Source: FEN-1297 sp964618785 (GTDB lineage Bacteria > Bacteroidota > Ignavibacteria > Ignavibacteriales > Ignavibacteriaceae). From it: a DNA stretch of 64,000 bases. The notes beneath the pieces were generated by a model. That model was not told where the DNA came from. It saw only the letters and a list, made by a program, of their open reading frames with translations, and ran no database searches. The stretch covers positions 1 to 64,000 of the forward strand of contig CAZUCY010000003.1 in the NCBI GenBank assembly GCA_964618785.1. The letters run 5' to 3'. The translations under genes were made by a program, and so were the position numbers. Below, in pieces: positions 8,245-15,996 of the stretch (within the stretch, counting starts at the first letter, position 1; every line of letters starts with the position of its first letter).

Positions 8245-11200
8245 ATGAAATTACAAAGGTTAATAGAATTTATATACAGTGGTAAAATATTTAGACTTAA
8301 GTTAGAGTTTAAAGCTATCTCAAACTGCATAGCAATTATATTTTTTTTGTTTGCAAACTTATATGCACAGGATAATGAATTTGAGTTTACTAACCTTACC
8401 GCCGAAGACGGACTTTCACTTAGCGCTGTTACAAAAATTATTCAGGATGACAAGGGATTTTTATGGTTTGGCACCTACAATGGTTTAAATAGGTATGATG
8501 GCTATAACTTTAAAATCTTTCTTCCGGATCCTTCTAATACAAAAAGCATTTCCAATCATTCTACCTGGGCATTACTCAAAGATAGTAAAGGATTTATATG
8601 GATAGGTACTCTGGATGGTTTAAACAGATATGATTGGAAAACAGATCAATTTTATAAGTACAAAAACAATCCCCATGATGCCAACAGCATAAGCAGCAGT
8701 AATATCCTTTCCATTTTCGAAGATGAATCCGGAACGTTATGGATTGGTACTGTAAATGGGTTAAATAAATATAACAGGGATAAAGATAATTTTACTGTTA
8801 TAAAAAAAGTGACCGACAGGCTTAACGAAGATTCACTTAATACCGTTACATGTATTGAAGAAGACTATAAAGGTAATTTATGGCTGGGAACCTGGAACGG
8901 TCTGACCTGTATGCAAACGGACGGCAAAGTCATTAAACAATTTTTTTCGGAAGAAAATAATTCTAAAATAGTTGACTACAGGAAAATCCAGACTCTTTTT
9001 GAAGATAAAGAAAATAATTTATGGATAGGTACTAGCGTAAACGGCATTATAAAGTATAACCATGTGACAGGGAAATTTGTCAATTATGTTTCAATCCCCG
9101 GTAACCCAAACACTCTTTCAAATGGTTCTATAACAACTATATTTAAAGACAAATCCGGTAATCTCTGGATTGGGACAAAAGACGGTTTAAATAAATATAA
9201 TTTTAAGAGTGATAATTTCATAAGGATTCTACATGACCCGCAAAAGCCTTTAAGCATCATTAATAATGAAATACTTTCTATAAACGAAGATAATACAGGG
9301 CTTATCTGGATAGGAAGCGCCGGGGGATTAAGCAGGATTTTTCAACCAATCAATAAGTTTAATTATTACCAGCAAGGGAATGAAAAATCAGATAAAAATT
9401 TAATAAGTAATAGAGTCCATTCTGTTTTTATAGACAAAAAAGGGAATATTTGGGTAGCTACTTTTGATGGATTGGATGAAATAATAAACGGGAAAAATAT
9501 AATAATTCATCACAGTCAACATTCCGCTAATACAAATAGCTTAAGTGACAACTTTTTAATGTCTGTAATAGAAGATAATCAAGGTTATATCTGGGCAGGT
9601 ACATTTAATAGTGGATTAAATAGGTTTGACCCGAATAAGGGAGAATTTAAATTATTTAAACATATGCATAACGATGTGCATTCACTAAGCAATAACGGGA
9701 TAGTATCTCTTTGTGAAGATCACACCGGCACTCTCTGGGTCGGTACATGGTGGGGACTAAACCGTTTCGATAGAAAAAACGGGACGTGTGAACGCTACTT
9801 TCATGATCCTGCTAACTCCAACAGTTTATGTCATGATCTTATTTGGGCAGTATTCGAAGATTCAAAAGACATGTTGTGGTTTGGAACGGATGGCGGAGGC
9901 GCAAGTGAATTTGATCCTAAGTCGAATAAATTTATTACATTCTCAAGAGAATCATCCATCGCAAATCATATAAGTGAAAATAGAGTATTTACAATATTTG
10001 AATCTCATGATGGTATCATCTGGCTTGGAACAAGCGATGGATTAAATGCTTATAACAGGAAGACGGGCAAAATTACAATTTATAACAAATTAAATGGATT
10101 AGCGGGAAATTCTATCTCCAGTATTCAAGAAGACAATAAAGGCTATTTATGGATTGGAACTGATAATGGGTTATCAAAGTTTGACCGGAAAGCAAGTTTA
10201 TTTATTAATTATACTAAGAGAAACGGACTGAAAGATTTAGAATTTGTTCAAAATTCAGCTTCAAAGTCAAGCAAAGATGGTAAATTTTACTTCGCATGTA
10301 AAAGCGGTTTATTATACTTTGATCCTGTTAATATTAAAGATGAATATCTCGAAGCTCCTGTAGTTTTGACCGATTTAAAAATCTTCAATCAATCAATTCC
10401 AATTACAAAAGACGGAATATTGCAAGAATCAATCAGTAGTATAAAAAGTATTCCGATACCCAGCGGGAATGATGTTATAACATTTGAATTTGCTCTTCTT
10501 GACTATTATGATGTAAAGAAAAATACATTCAGGTATAAACTTGATGGGTTTGATATTGATTGGAATAATGTCGGTTCCAGGAATAATGCAACGTATACAA
10601 ATTTACCTCCCGGTAAATATACGTTCTTTGTTAAGGCTACAAATGGTAACGGTATTAAAAATGAAAGTGAATCTTCTGTACGGATAATTATTATTCCGAC
10701 ATTTTATCAGACATGGTGGTTCGATGTTGTATTGGTATTCGCGGTGTTGTTTATCATTGTTATTGTCTTTCAGGTTAGGACGCGCTCAATACAAAACAGG
10801 AATAAGATGCTTGAACACAGGGTAATTGAACGAACTAAAGACCTGGATAAAACAATCAAAGAACTTAATATGGAAATTGCTACTAAAGATAAATTTTTCT
10901 CAATTATTGCGCATGATTTACGCAGCCCTTTTATGGCTTTGCTCGGATTTTCAAATCATATGGTTGAGGAAATAAATATTTTATCGAAAGAGGATATTAA
11001 AACAATTGCCGGAAATATTTTAAGATCAACAAAGGTTACTTTGGGACTTTTAGAAAACCTTTTGCAATGGGCAAGAATTAAAACCGGGAGGATTACTTTT
11101 GAACCGGAAGTGATTCATCTAAAAAAGACGATAGACGAAACAACGGAATTATTTAAAAATAATGCTGCAAGCAAAGGAATTATTCTTACTATTGATGTTG

Positions 11201-11574
11201 ATAATGAAACGAAAATTTTTGCAGATTTAAATATGGTTGAAACAATTCTGAGAAACATTATTACTAATTCCGTAAAGTTTACAAATAGTGGAGGCAGAAT
11301 TAACATTTCTGCAAAAGAAGAAAAAGATTTTGTAGTTATTTGTGTGTCGGATACAGGAATGGGAATGAGTCCTGATAAAATTAAAAGATTATTTCAAATT
11401 GGCCAGGATATTTCAACTTTAGGAACCGAAAATGAAAAAGGTTCGGGGCTCGGCTTAATTTTGTGTAAAGAATTTGTTGAAATGAATCAGGGTAAAATAT
11501 CAGTTAAATCAAAATTAGGCGAAGGCACGGAGTTTAGCTTTACACTTCAGACAAAAAATAATAAACCTTCTTGA
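8245..11574 (+). CDS. propeller sensor histidine kinase (Reg_prop, Y_Y_Y)
   Basis: This 1109-residue inner-membrane sensor has an N-terminal signal/anchor (IAIIFFLFANLYAQ). A periplasmic propeller follows with about thirteen Reg_prop repeats of the form G-x-LWIGT-x-x-GLNRYD (residues about 60-660), then a Y_Y_Y domain (about 700-815) and one transmembrane helix (about 823-843). A short coiled coil leads into the kinase core. His890 (IIAHDLRSPF) is the phospho-acceptor. The N-box (ITNSVKFTNSGG) and G-box (GSGLGLILCKEF) of the ATPase are present. The protein ends there, without the receiver and AraC domains of the Bacteroides hybrid two-component (HTCS) regulators, so a separate response regulator is needed and none is adjacent. 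By analogy it should sense oligosaccharides, possibly products of the upstream glycosidase. The stop codon overlaps the next start. Confidence 0.93.
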   Translation: MKLQRLIEFIYSGKIFRLKLEFKAISNCIAIIFFLFANLYAQDNEFEFTNLTAEDGLSLSAVTKIIQDDKGFLWFGTYNGLNRYDGYNFKIFLPDPSNTKSISNHSTWALLKDSKGFIWIGTLDGLNRYDWKTDQFYKYKNNPHDANSISSSNILSIFEDESGTLWIGTVNGLNKYNRDKDNFTVIKKVTDRLNEDSLNTVTCIEEDYKGNLWLGTWNGLTCMQTDGKVIKQFFSEENNSKIVDYRKIQTLFEDKENNLWIGTSVNGIIKYNHVTGKFVNYVSIPGNPNTLSNGSITTIFKDKSGNLWIGTKDGLNKYNFKSDNFIRILHDPQKPLSIINNEILSINEDNTGLIWIGSAGGLSRIFQPINKFNYYQQGNEKSDKNLISNRVHSVFIDKKGNIWVATFDGLDEIINGKNIIIHHSQHSANTNSLSDNFLMSVIEDNQGYIWAGTFNSGLNRFDPNKGEFKLFKHMHNDVHSLSNNGIVSLCEDHTGTLWVGTWWGLNRFDRKNGTCERYFHDPANSNSLCHDLIWAVFEDSKDMLWFGTDGGGASEFDPKSNKFITFSRESSIANHISENRVFTIFESHDGIIWLGTSDGLNAYNRKTGKITIYNKLNGLAGNSISSIQEDNKGYLWIGTDNGLSKFDRKASLFINYTKRNGLKDLEFVQNSASKSSKDGKFYFACKSGLLYFDPVNIKDEYLEAPVVLTDLKIFNQSIPITKDGILQESISSIKSIPIPSGNDVITFEFALLDYYDVKKNTFRYKLDGFDIDWNNVGSRNNATYTNLPPGKYTFFVKATNGNGIKNESESSVRIIIIPTFYQTWWFDVVLVFAVLFIIVIVFQVRTRSIQNRNKMLEHRVIERTKDLDKTIKELNMEIATKDKFFSIIAHDLRSPFMALLGFSNHMVEEINILSKEDIKTIAGNILRSTKVTLGLLENLLQWARIKTGRITFEPEVIHLKKTIDETTELFKNNAASKGIILTIDVDNETKIFADLNMVETILRNIITNSVKFTNSGGRINISAKEEKDFVVICVSDTGMGMSPDKIKRLFQIGQDISTLGTENEKGSGLGLILCKEFVEMNQGKISVKSKLGEGTEFSFTLQTKNNKPS

Positions 11575-12239
11575 TAAACAGTCAAAACAATAATTTTACG
11601 ATAGCCTGCGATATGGATGACGTTCTTATGGTCCCTCATACTTATGTAGAATTCTCTAAATATCTTGAGATATATGAACTATTTTCAGTTCCGCTTATAG
11701 AGTACAAAACAGGCAAAAGAACGTATGATTCTCTTTGGTATAATTGGTTTACTATAATGACCCGGTTCGGTACAAATGACAGACAAGATGCTATTGAACA
11801 CATTGCAAACACTGTTTCAGAAAAGACATACCGGTTTGTGGAAAATTCTAAAAAAATTGGTAGATTTATTATTGTAAGCAATAATGACGGCGATCTGGTT
11901 AAATCGATAGCTGAGAAACTCAATGTTGAATATATTGCAGTCAACAAATATATCTTTGAATTTTGTCTTATTACGCAAAGGAAAAGCGAAGCTATTATAA
12001 AACGAAAAATTAATATTGATGCAGCTATAACAGATGATCCGGTTAATGAAAAAGATTTTCTCGACTTACCTGCCGGGAATGGGAGTAAAACTTCATCCGG
12101 AATTATTCTTTGCAGAGATGCCATTTCCCTTGAGCTATCCGGTATTAAATATTCGCAGTACAAAATAGTCAGTACTCTTGAAGAGGTGTATGAATACTTA
12201 ATTATAATAAAAAATGATTTAAGGAAAAAGTCAAATTAA
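11571..12239 (+). CDS. HAD-like hydrolase, coupled to the sensor kinase
   Basis: The 222-residue product carries the HAD superfamily motifs. Motif I is ACDMDDVL with nucleophile Asp14 and acid/base Asp16, motif II is FIIVSNND, and a lysine (RKSEAIIKRK) precedes the motif IV acidic pair in ITDDPVNEKDF. A helical cap fits between motifs I and II. The substrate is unknown; the family hydrolyses phosphoesters. The start is TTG at 11571, inside the sequence TTGA that also contains the stop of the sensor kinase. This four-base overlap implies translational coupling. The first ATG in frame would delete the catalytic Asp14, which supports the TTG start. It could dephosphorylate a metabolite or modulate the signalling output, but that is speculation. 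Confidence 0.75.
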   Translation: MINSQNNNFTIACDMDDVLMVPHTYVEFSKYLEIYELFSVPLIEYKTGKRTYDSLWYNWFTIMTRFGTNDRQDAIEHIANTVSEKTYRFVENSKKIGRFIIVSNNDGDLVKSIAEKLNVEYIAVNKYIFEFCLITQRKSEAIIKRKINIDAAITDDPVNEKDFLDLPAGNGSKTSSGIILCRDAISLELSGIKYSQYKIVSTLEEVYEYLIIIKNDLRKKSN

Positions 12240-12267
12240 TAAAATTAGTTTAACTTATTATGATAAT

Positions 12268-12304
12268 GCACCTTTAGGTGCTACGAATTTCATCGGCGGA
12301 TCCG
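12268..12304. repeat. palindromic intergenic element
   Basis: GCACCT-TT-AGGTGC (12268-12281) is a perfect inverted repeat. It is followed by CGAATTTCATCGGCGG and the palindrome CGGATCCG (12297-12304). The TTCATCGG block also occurs in the element at 4252-4259, hinting at a common repeat family. No T-run follows, so terminator function after the HAD gene is doubtful. Confidence 0.35.
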
Positions 12305-12461
12305 GAGTATCTAAAAGCAGATAATTTAATTAATAAATTTACTCTCTATTATTCTAATACAATTCATGCTTGAAGGCAGGAGATTTTTAGTGTCTATTAT
12401 TTTGCTTTTTTAATTATAGAGCTTATTTTCAACATGTCATAAATATTAATTAGTTCGGGAC

Positions 12462-14630
12462 ATGCTTAAAATACTTTTAGTTATTCCACCGTTTACACAG
12501 GTTAATACGCCTTATCCTTCAACAACATATCTTGCTGGTTTTTTAAAATCGAAGGGATATGAAGCAAAAAGTTTTGACCTGTCACTTGCAGTTTTCTTGA
12601 GAATTTTTTCGAAAGCCGGGTTAACCGGAATATTTTCAGAAATTAAAAATTCCCGCCGCAGTGATGATTTCATAGACCGCGCTCTATCACTTAAAGACGT
12701 CTATATCAATACTATTGAACCAATAATTAATTTTCTTCAGGGTAAAGATCTGAATTTTGCTTATAGAGTTGTAGGAGAAAATTACATCCCTCAGGGCGAA
12801 TCCTTTACCAGGCAAATAAATGAAAAGGAAGCTTTCGGCTATTTCGGTCTGCATGATAAGGCTAAATATTATTCATCTCTTGTCATTGATGACCTGACGG
12901 AAATTATTAAAAAAACAGTAACCCCCCATTTTGGATTAAGCCGTTACGCAGAAAGAATTGCCGTCAGTCCGCCTGTTTTTGATCCTATTTTATTTGAGCT
13001 TGATCGTCCGTTAAATTTCATTGAAAATATTATTGTTGAAGAAACAGAAAAAATCATTCGTGATTACCGGCCGGATTTAATCGGTTATACTATCCCTTTC
13101 CCCGGCAACTTTCTCGGAGCTTTAATTTCATCAAAATTTAGCAGGGAAAATTATCCTGCTGTTAAAATTGTATTTGGAGGCGGTTACATTAATACCGAGC
13201 TAAGAAGTTTGTCGGATAAACGCATTTTTAGCTATGTTGATTTCGTCACTTATGATGACGGTGAACTTCCGCTGTACAATATTATTAAAAACATTGAAAC
13301 TAAAGAGCCGGATAAACAATGGGTAAGGACATTAATGCTTGACAATAATGAATTAGAATATAAAGATAATGCAATACAAAAAATTGTTAGCCATAAGGAC
13401 CTTCTTCCTCCTTCAATTGCAGGTATTGAGCCGGATAAATATGTTGCCATTACGGAAATGTTAAACCCGATGCACAGAATTTGGTCTGATGGATACTGGA
13501 ACAAATTAATGACGGCGCATGGCTGTTATTGGAACAAGTGTGCATTCTGCGATGTAACACTCGATTACATCGGAAGATACTCTCCCGCTAATGCTTGCAC
13601 GATTGTTGACTGGATGGAAGATATGATTGCTCAAACAGGCAGAACAACGTTCCATTTTACGGATGAAGCTGCCCCTCCTAGGATATTGAAAGAACTATCA
13701 ATTGAACTTCTCAAACGAAAACTTACTGTAAGCTGGTGGGGAAATATCCGGTTTGAAAAAACGTTCACAAAAGATCTATGCAGATTGATGGCGGCTTCAG
13801 GTTGTGTCGCTGTTAGCGGGGGACTTGAAGTAGCAGATGAAAGGCTGTTAAACCTAATTAATAAAGGGGTTAATCTTGAACAGGCAGCTATCGTATGCCG
13901 TAATTTTAGAGATGCCGGAATTATGGCGCATTCCTATTTAATGTACGGATTTCCATCCCAAACCGAGCAGGAGATAATTAATAGCCTCGAACTTGTAAGG
14001 CAGTTCATTAGTCTCAATCTTTTTCAATCCGGATTCTGGCATTTATTTACACTTACGTCTCATAGTCCTATTGCTAAAAATGCAGATACATTTAAATTAA
14101 AAATTATATCATCAACTGATAATCCTTTTGCAAATGATAATCTTGAGCATTATGATATGACAGGAATAAACTATAAAAAATATTCCAAAGGATTAAATAA
14201 AGCGCTATATAATTTTATGCATGGGTTAGGCTTCGACCTGGATGTCCAAAAATGGTTTGATTTTAAAGTAACAGCACCTACGGTAAGGAAGGATTTGATA
14301 AATAATTTTCTGTTAAATTATACTTTTAAAAAGGATGAGTCAAATGCATATGCAATTTGGCTGGGTAATGATATTGTTATAAAAAAAGTGAATTCAAAAA
14401 AAAGCAGGCTGTCATTACATACAGTTTCATTGCATGCGGAATGGTTCGTGGATGCAAAAATTGCCGAATGGATTAAATATATTTCAGAAAATTGCATTAT
14501 TAATTCAGGAAACAGAATATTATTACACGATTTAGGGAAGACTTTTCCGGAAAACGAAAATAATTTCAATGAGTTTATTAATTCGGAAGTTTGGAAAGAA
14601 CTTAGAGAAACTGCTTTACTTTTAGTATAA
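12462..14630 (+). CDS. B12-binding-type radical SAM protein
   Basis: A 722-residue protein with an N-terminal Rossmann-like cobalamin-binding domain (MLKILLVIPPFTQVNTPYPS, extending to about residue 300, with VKIVFGGGYI near 230). A radical SAM barrel follows. The cluster-binding motif is CYWNKCAFC (Cys355, Cys360, Cys363), spaced CX4CX2C rather than the classic CX3CX2C. I believe this occurs in some B12-radical SAM subfamilies, but it is worth noting. Later family features include HFTDEAAPP, SWWGNIRFE, VSGGLEVAD and YGFPSQTEQE. The C-terminal 180 residues are an unassigned extension. Such enzymes perform methylations or rearrangements of unknown substrates. No obvious substrate gene lies nearby, and the gene is separated from the HAD gene by 222 bases. 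Confidence 0.85.
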   Translation: MLKILLVIPPFTQVNTPYPSTTYLAGFLKSKGYEAKSFDLSLAVFLRIFSKAGLTGIFSEIKNSRRSDDFIDRALSLKDVYINTIEPIINFLQGKDLNFAYRVVGENYIPQGESFTRQINEKEAFGYFGLHDKAKYYSSLVIDDLTEIIKKTVTPHFGLSRYAERIAVSPPVFDPILFELDRPLNFIENIIVEETEKIIRDYRPDLIGYTIPFPGNFLGALISSKFSRENYPAVKIVFGGGYINTELRSLSDKRIFSYVDFVTYDDGELPLYNIIKNIETKEPDKQWVRTLMLDNNELEYKDNAIQKIVSHKDLLPPSIAGIEPDKYVAITEMLNPMHRIWSDGYWNKLMTAHGCYWNKCAFCDVTLDYIGRYSPANACTIVDWMEDMIAQTGRTTFHFTDEAAPPRILKELSIELLKRKLTVSWWGNIRFEKTFTKDLCRLMAASGCVAVSGGLEVADERLLNLINKGVNLEQAAIVCRNFRDAGIMAHSYLMYGFPSQTEQEIINSLELVRQFISLNLFQSGFWHLFTLTSHSPIAKNADTFKLKIISSTDNPFANDNLEHYDMTGINYKKYSKGLNKALYNFMHGLGFDLDVQKWFDFKVTAPTVRKDLINNFLLNYTFKKDESNAYAIWLGNDIVIKKVNSKKSRLSLHTVSLHAEWFVDAKIAEWIKYISENCIINSGNRILLHDLGKTFPENENNFNEFINSEVWKELRETALLLV

Positions 14631-14874
14631 ATGAGAGCTGTTCTTCTACTATTGCATAAAACGTAGAAAAGCCTTAAAGATAAATTGATATAGACCTGAA
14701 TTCCCCCATATTTTTTCCTCATCATCAATAAAAGCCGCTCATTAGTTTTACATGCAAATATTATTTGTTTAAACAACTATTTATAAAAAGAGACGTCTGA
14801 ACTTATAAAAAATAGCAAAGCGATCAATAAAAAAGAGACAGTTTTATTCCGAAAAATTGTCCCGGGAGGTTAAT

Positions 14875-15836
14875 ATGAAATCAGACTTGACCTTTTGCAC
14901 TAAACAAATAGAATGTGTTAAAATAATATCTGAAATAATGTTATTATTCTCTTCCCTAATTCTCTATTCATGTGTTTCATCAGAGCAGGAAAATTTCGCA
15001 AATAAATCTGAAATAGATAACAAACAGGGAAACGATAAAGTATTTACATTTCACCAGAATAAAAACGGAAAGGACAACTATGGGAAGGCTGTCTTTAAAG
15101 AAGGGGAATTAATAGAATTGTATAAAAACAGTCAAAAAATACATGTTGAAAACATTGAAGATTATACCGGATTGGTTATAATGAATTGGAAGAGCTGCAA
15201 AATAATTACGATAGTTTTGGAATGAAATCATTCCATCCCAACTTTAATGCCGGGGATTTGTCTCATTTGGGAGAAAATTTTAAGAATATGAAATTTGATT
15301 TTCACTTCGATACTACTGCATTTAATATGGGGATGAAGGAATTACGGCGAAGTTTGAAAAAATTAAAGATTAATCCGTATGTATTTTTATATAAAAACGA
15401 ATTTCCTGGATGCAATATGGACGCTTTTAAAGAAGGAATGAAAAACTTTGATAAGGAATTGAAACATAACAGATTATTTAATGAAGACTTTATGATAGAT
15501 ATGTCTGAGTTTAAAAAAAACATGGAGAATTTTCATGAAAAGATGAAAAATTTTGATTTCAATATGAAAAGCTTTGAAAAAAATAAGAAAATACTTAAGT
15601 GTTTCCTAAAAGACTTAAAGCATGCACTGGTAACGGATAGTTTAATATAAGATGAGGGCGAAAATTTCAGTATGAAATTTAATTCTAAGGAAATGATTAT
15701 CAATGGGAATAAAGTTTCAGGTATTCTACTTAAAAAGTATAAAGAGCTCTATAGGAGACATTATGGAAAAGAAATAGATGATGAGTTTAATATAAATAAT
15801 ATTACGAAAGATGACAATAATCTTAATGAGTTATGA
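14875..15836 (+). pseudogene. lipoprotein with M-x-x-F repeats, broken by frameshift and stop
   Basis: Three consecutive segments read as one protein once two lesions are repaired. The start is the ATG at 14875, preceded by GGGAGG. Segment 1 has a lipoprotein signal ending in LILYSC and runs to ENIEDYTGLV. At about 15175-15180 one base (probably a T in GGTTATAATG) is missing; restoring it continues as YNELEELQNNYDSFG. Segment 2 is rich in heptad-like units such as MKNFDKEL, MENFHEKMKNF and MKSFEKN. It meets an in-frame TAA at 15648-15650. The same frame then continues as DEGENFSMKF...MIINGNKV...YGKEIDDEF to a TGA at 15834. The tail (NGNKV, KYKELYRRHYGK) resembles the end of Bacteroidota proteins with such repeats, also seen at the C-terminus of M56/BlaR1-like proteins. 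Real decay and sequencing error are both possible. Confidence 0.7.
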
Positions 15837-15996
15837 TATCTTTTTTAAGTGTTGGCATAATTCAATTTTTTAGGGCAGGGTTTTCCCTCCCCACTGTAAT
15901 TTTTGAGTTTGTAAAATAAGTTAGGTAAATGGCATGCCGAATTATAAAAAGCGGCTTGTTTTATTCATAAAAAGTATTTTGTAACTTTTAGGCTTG

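Noticed and set aside
9788..9973. 61-codon frame inside the sensor kinase gene
   Set aside because: It lies in another frame of a clearly coding propeller region and shows no start signal or family.
11642..12163. 173-codon minus-strand frame opposite the HAD gene
   Set aside because: The plus-strand frame has conserved HAD motifs; the opposite frame is low-complexity and is its shadow.
14318..14776. 152-codon minus-strand frame over the end of the radical SAM gene
   Set aside because: It mostly mirrors the conserved plus-strand gene and has no recognisable domain.
15170..15190. Programmed ribosomal frameshift in the lipoprotein gene
   Set aside because: No slippery heptamer of the usual A_AAA_AAG type or downstream stimulatory hairpin is evident, and a further stop codon lies downstream in the same gene.
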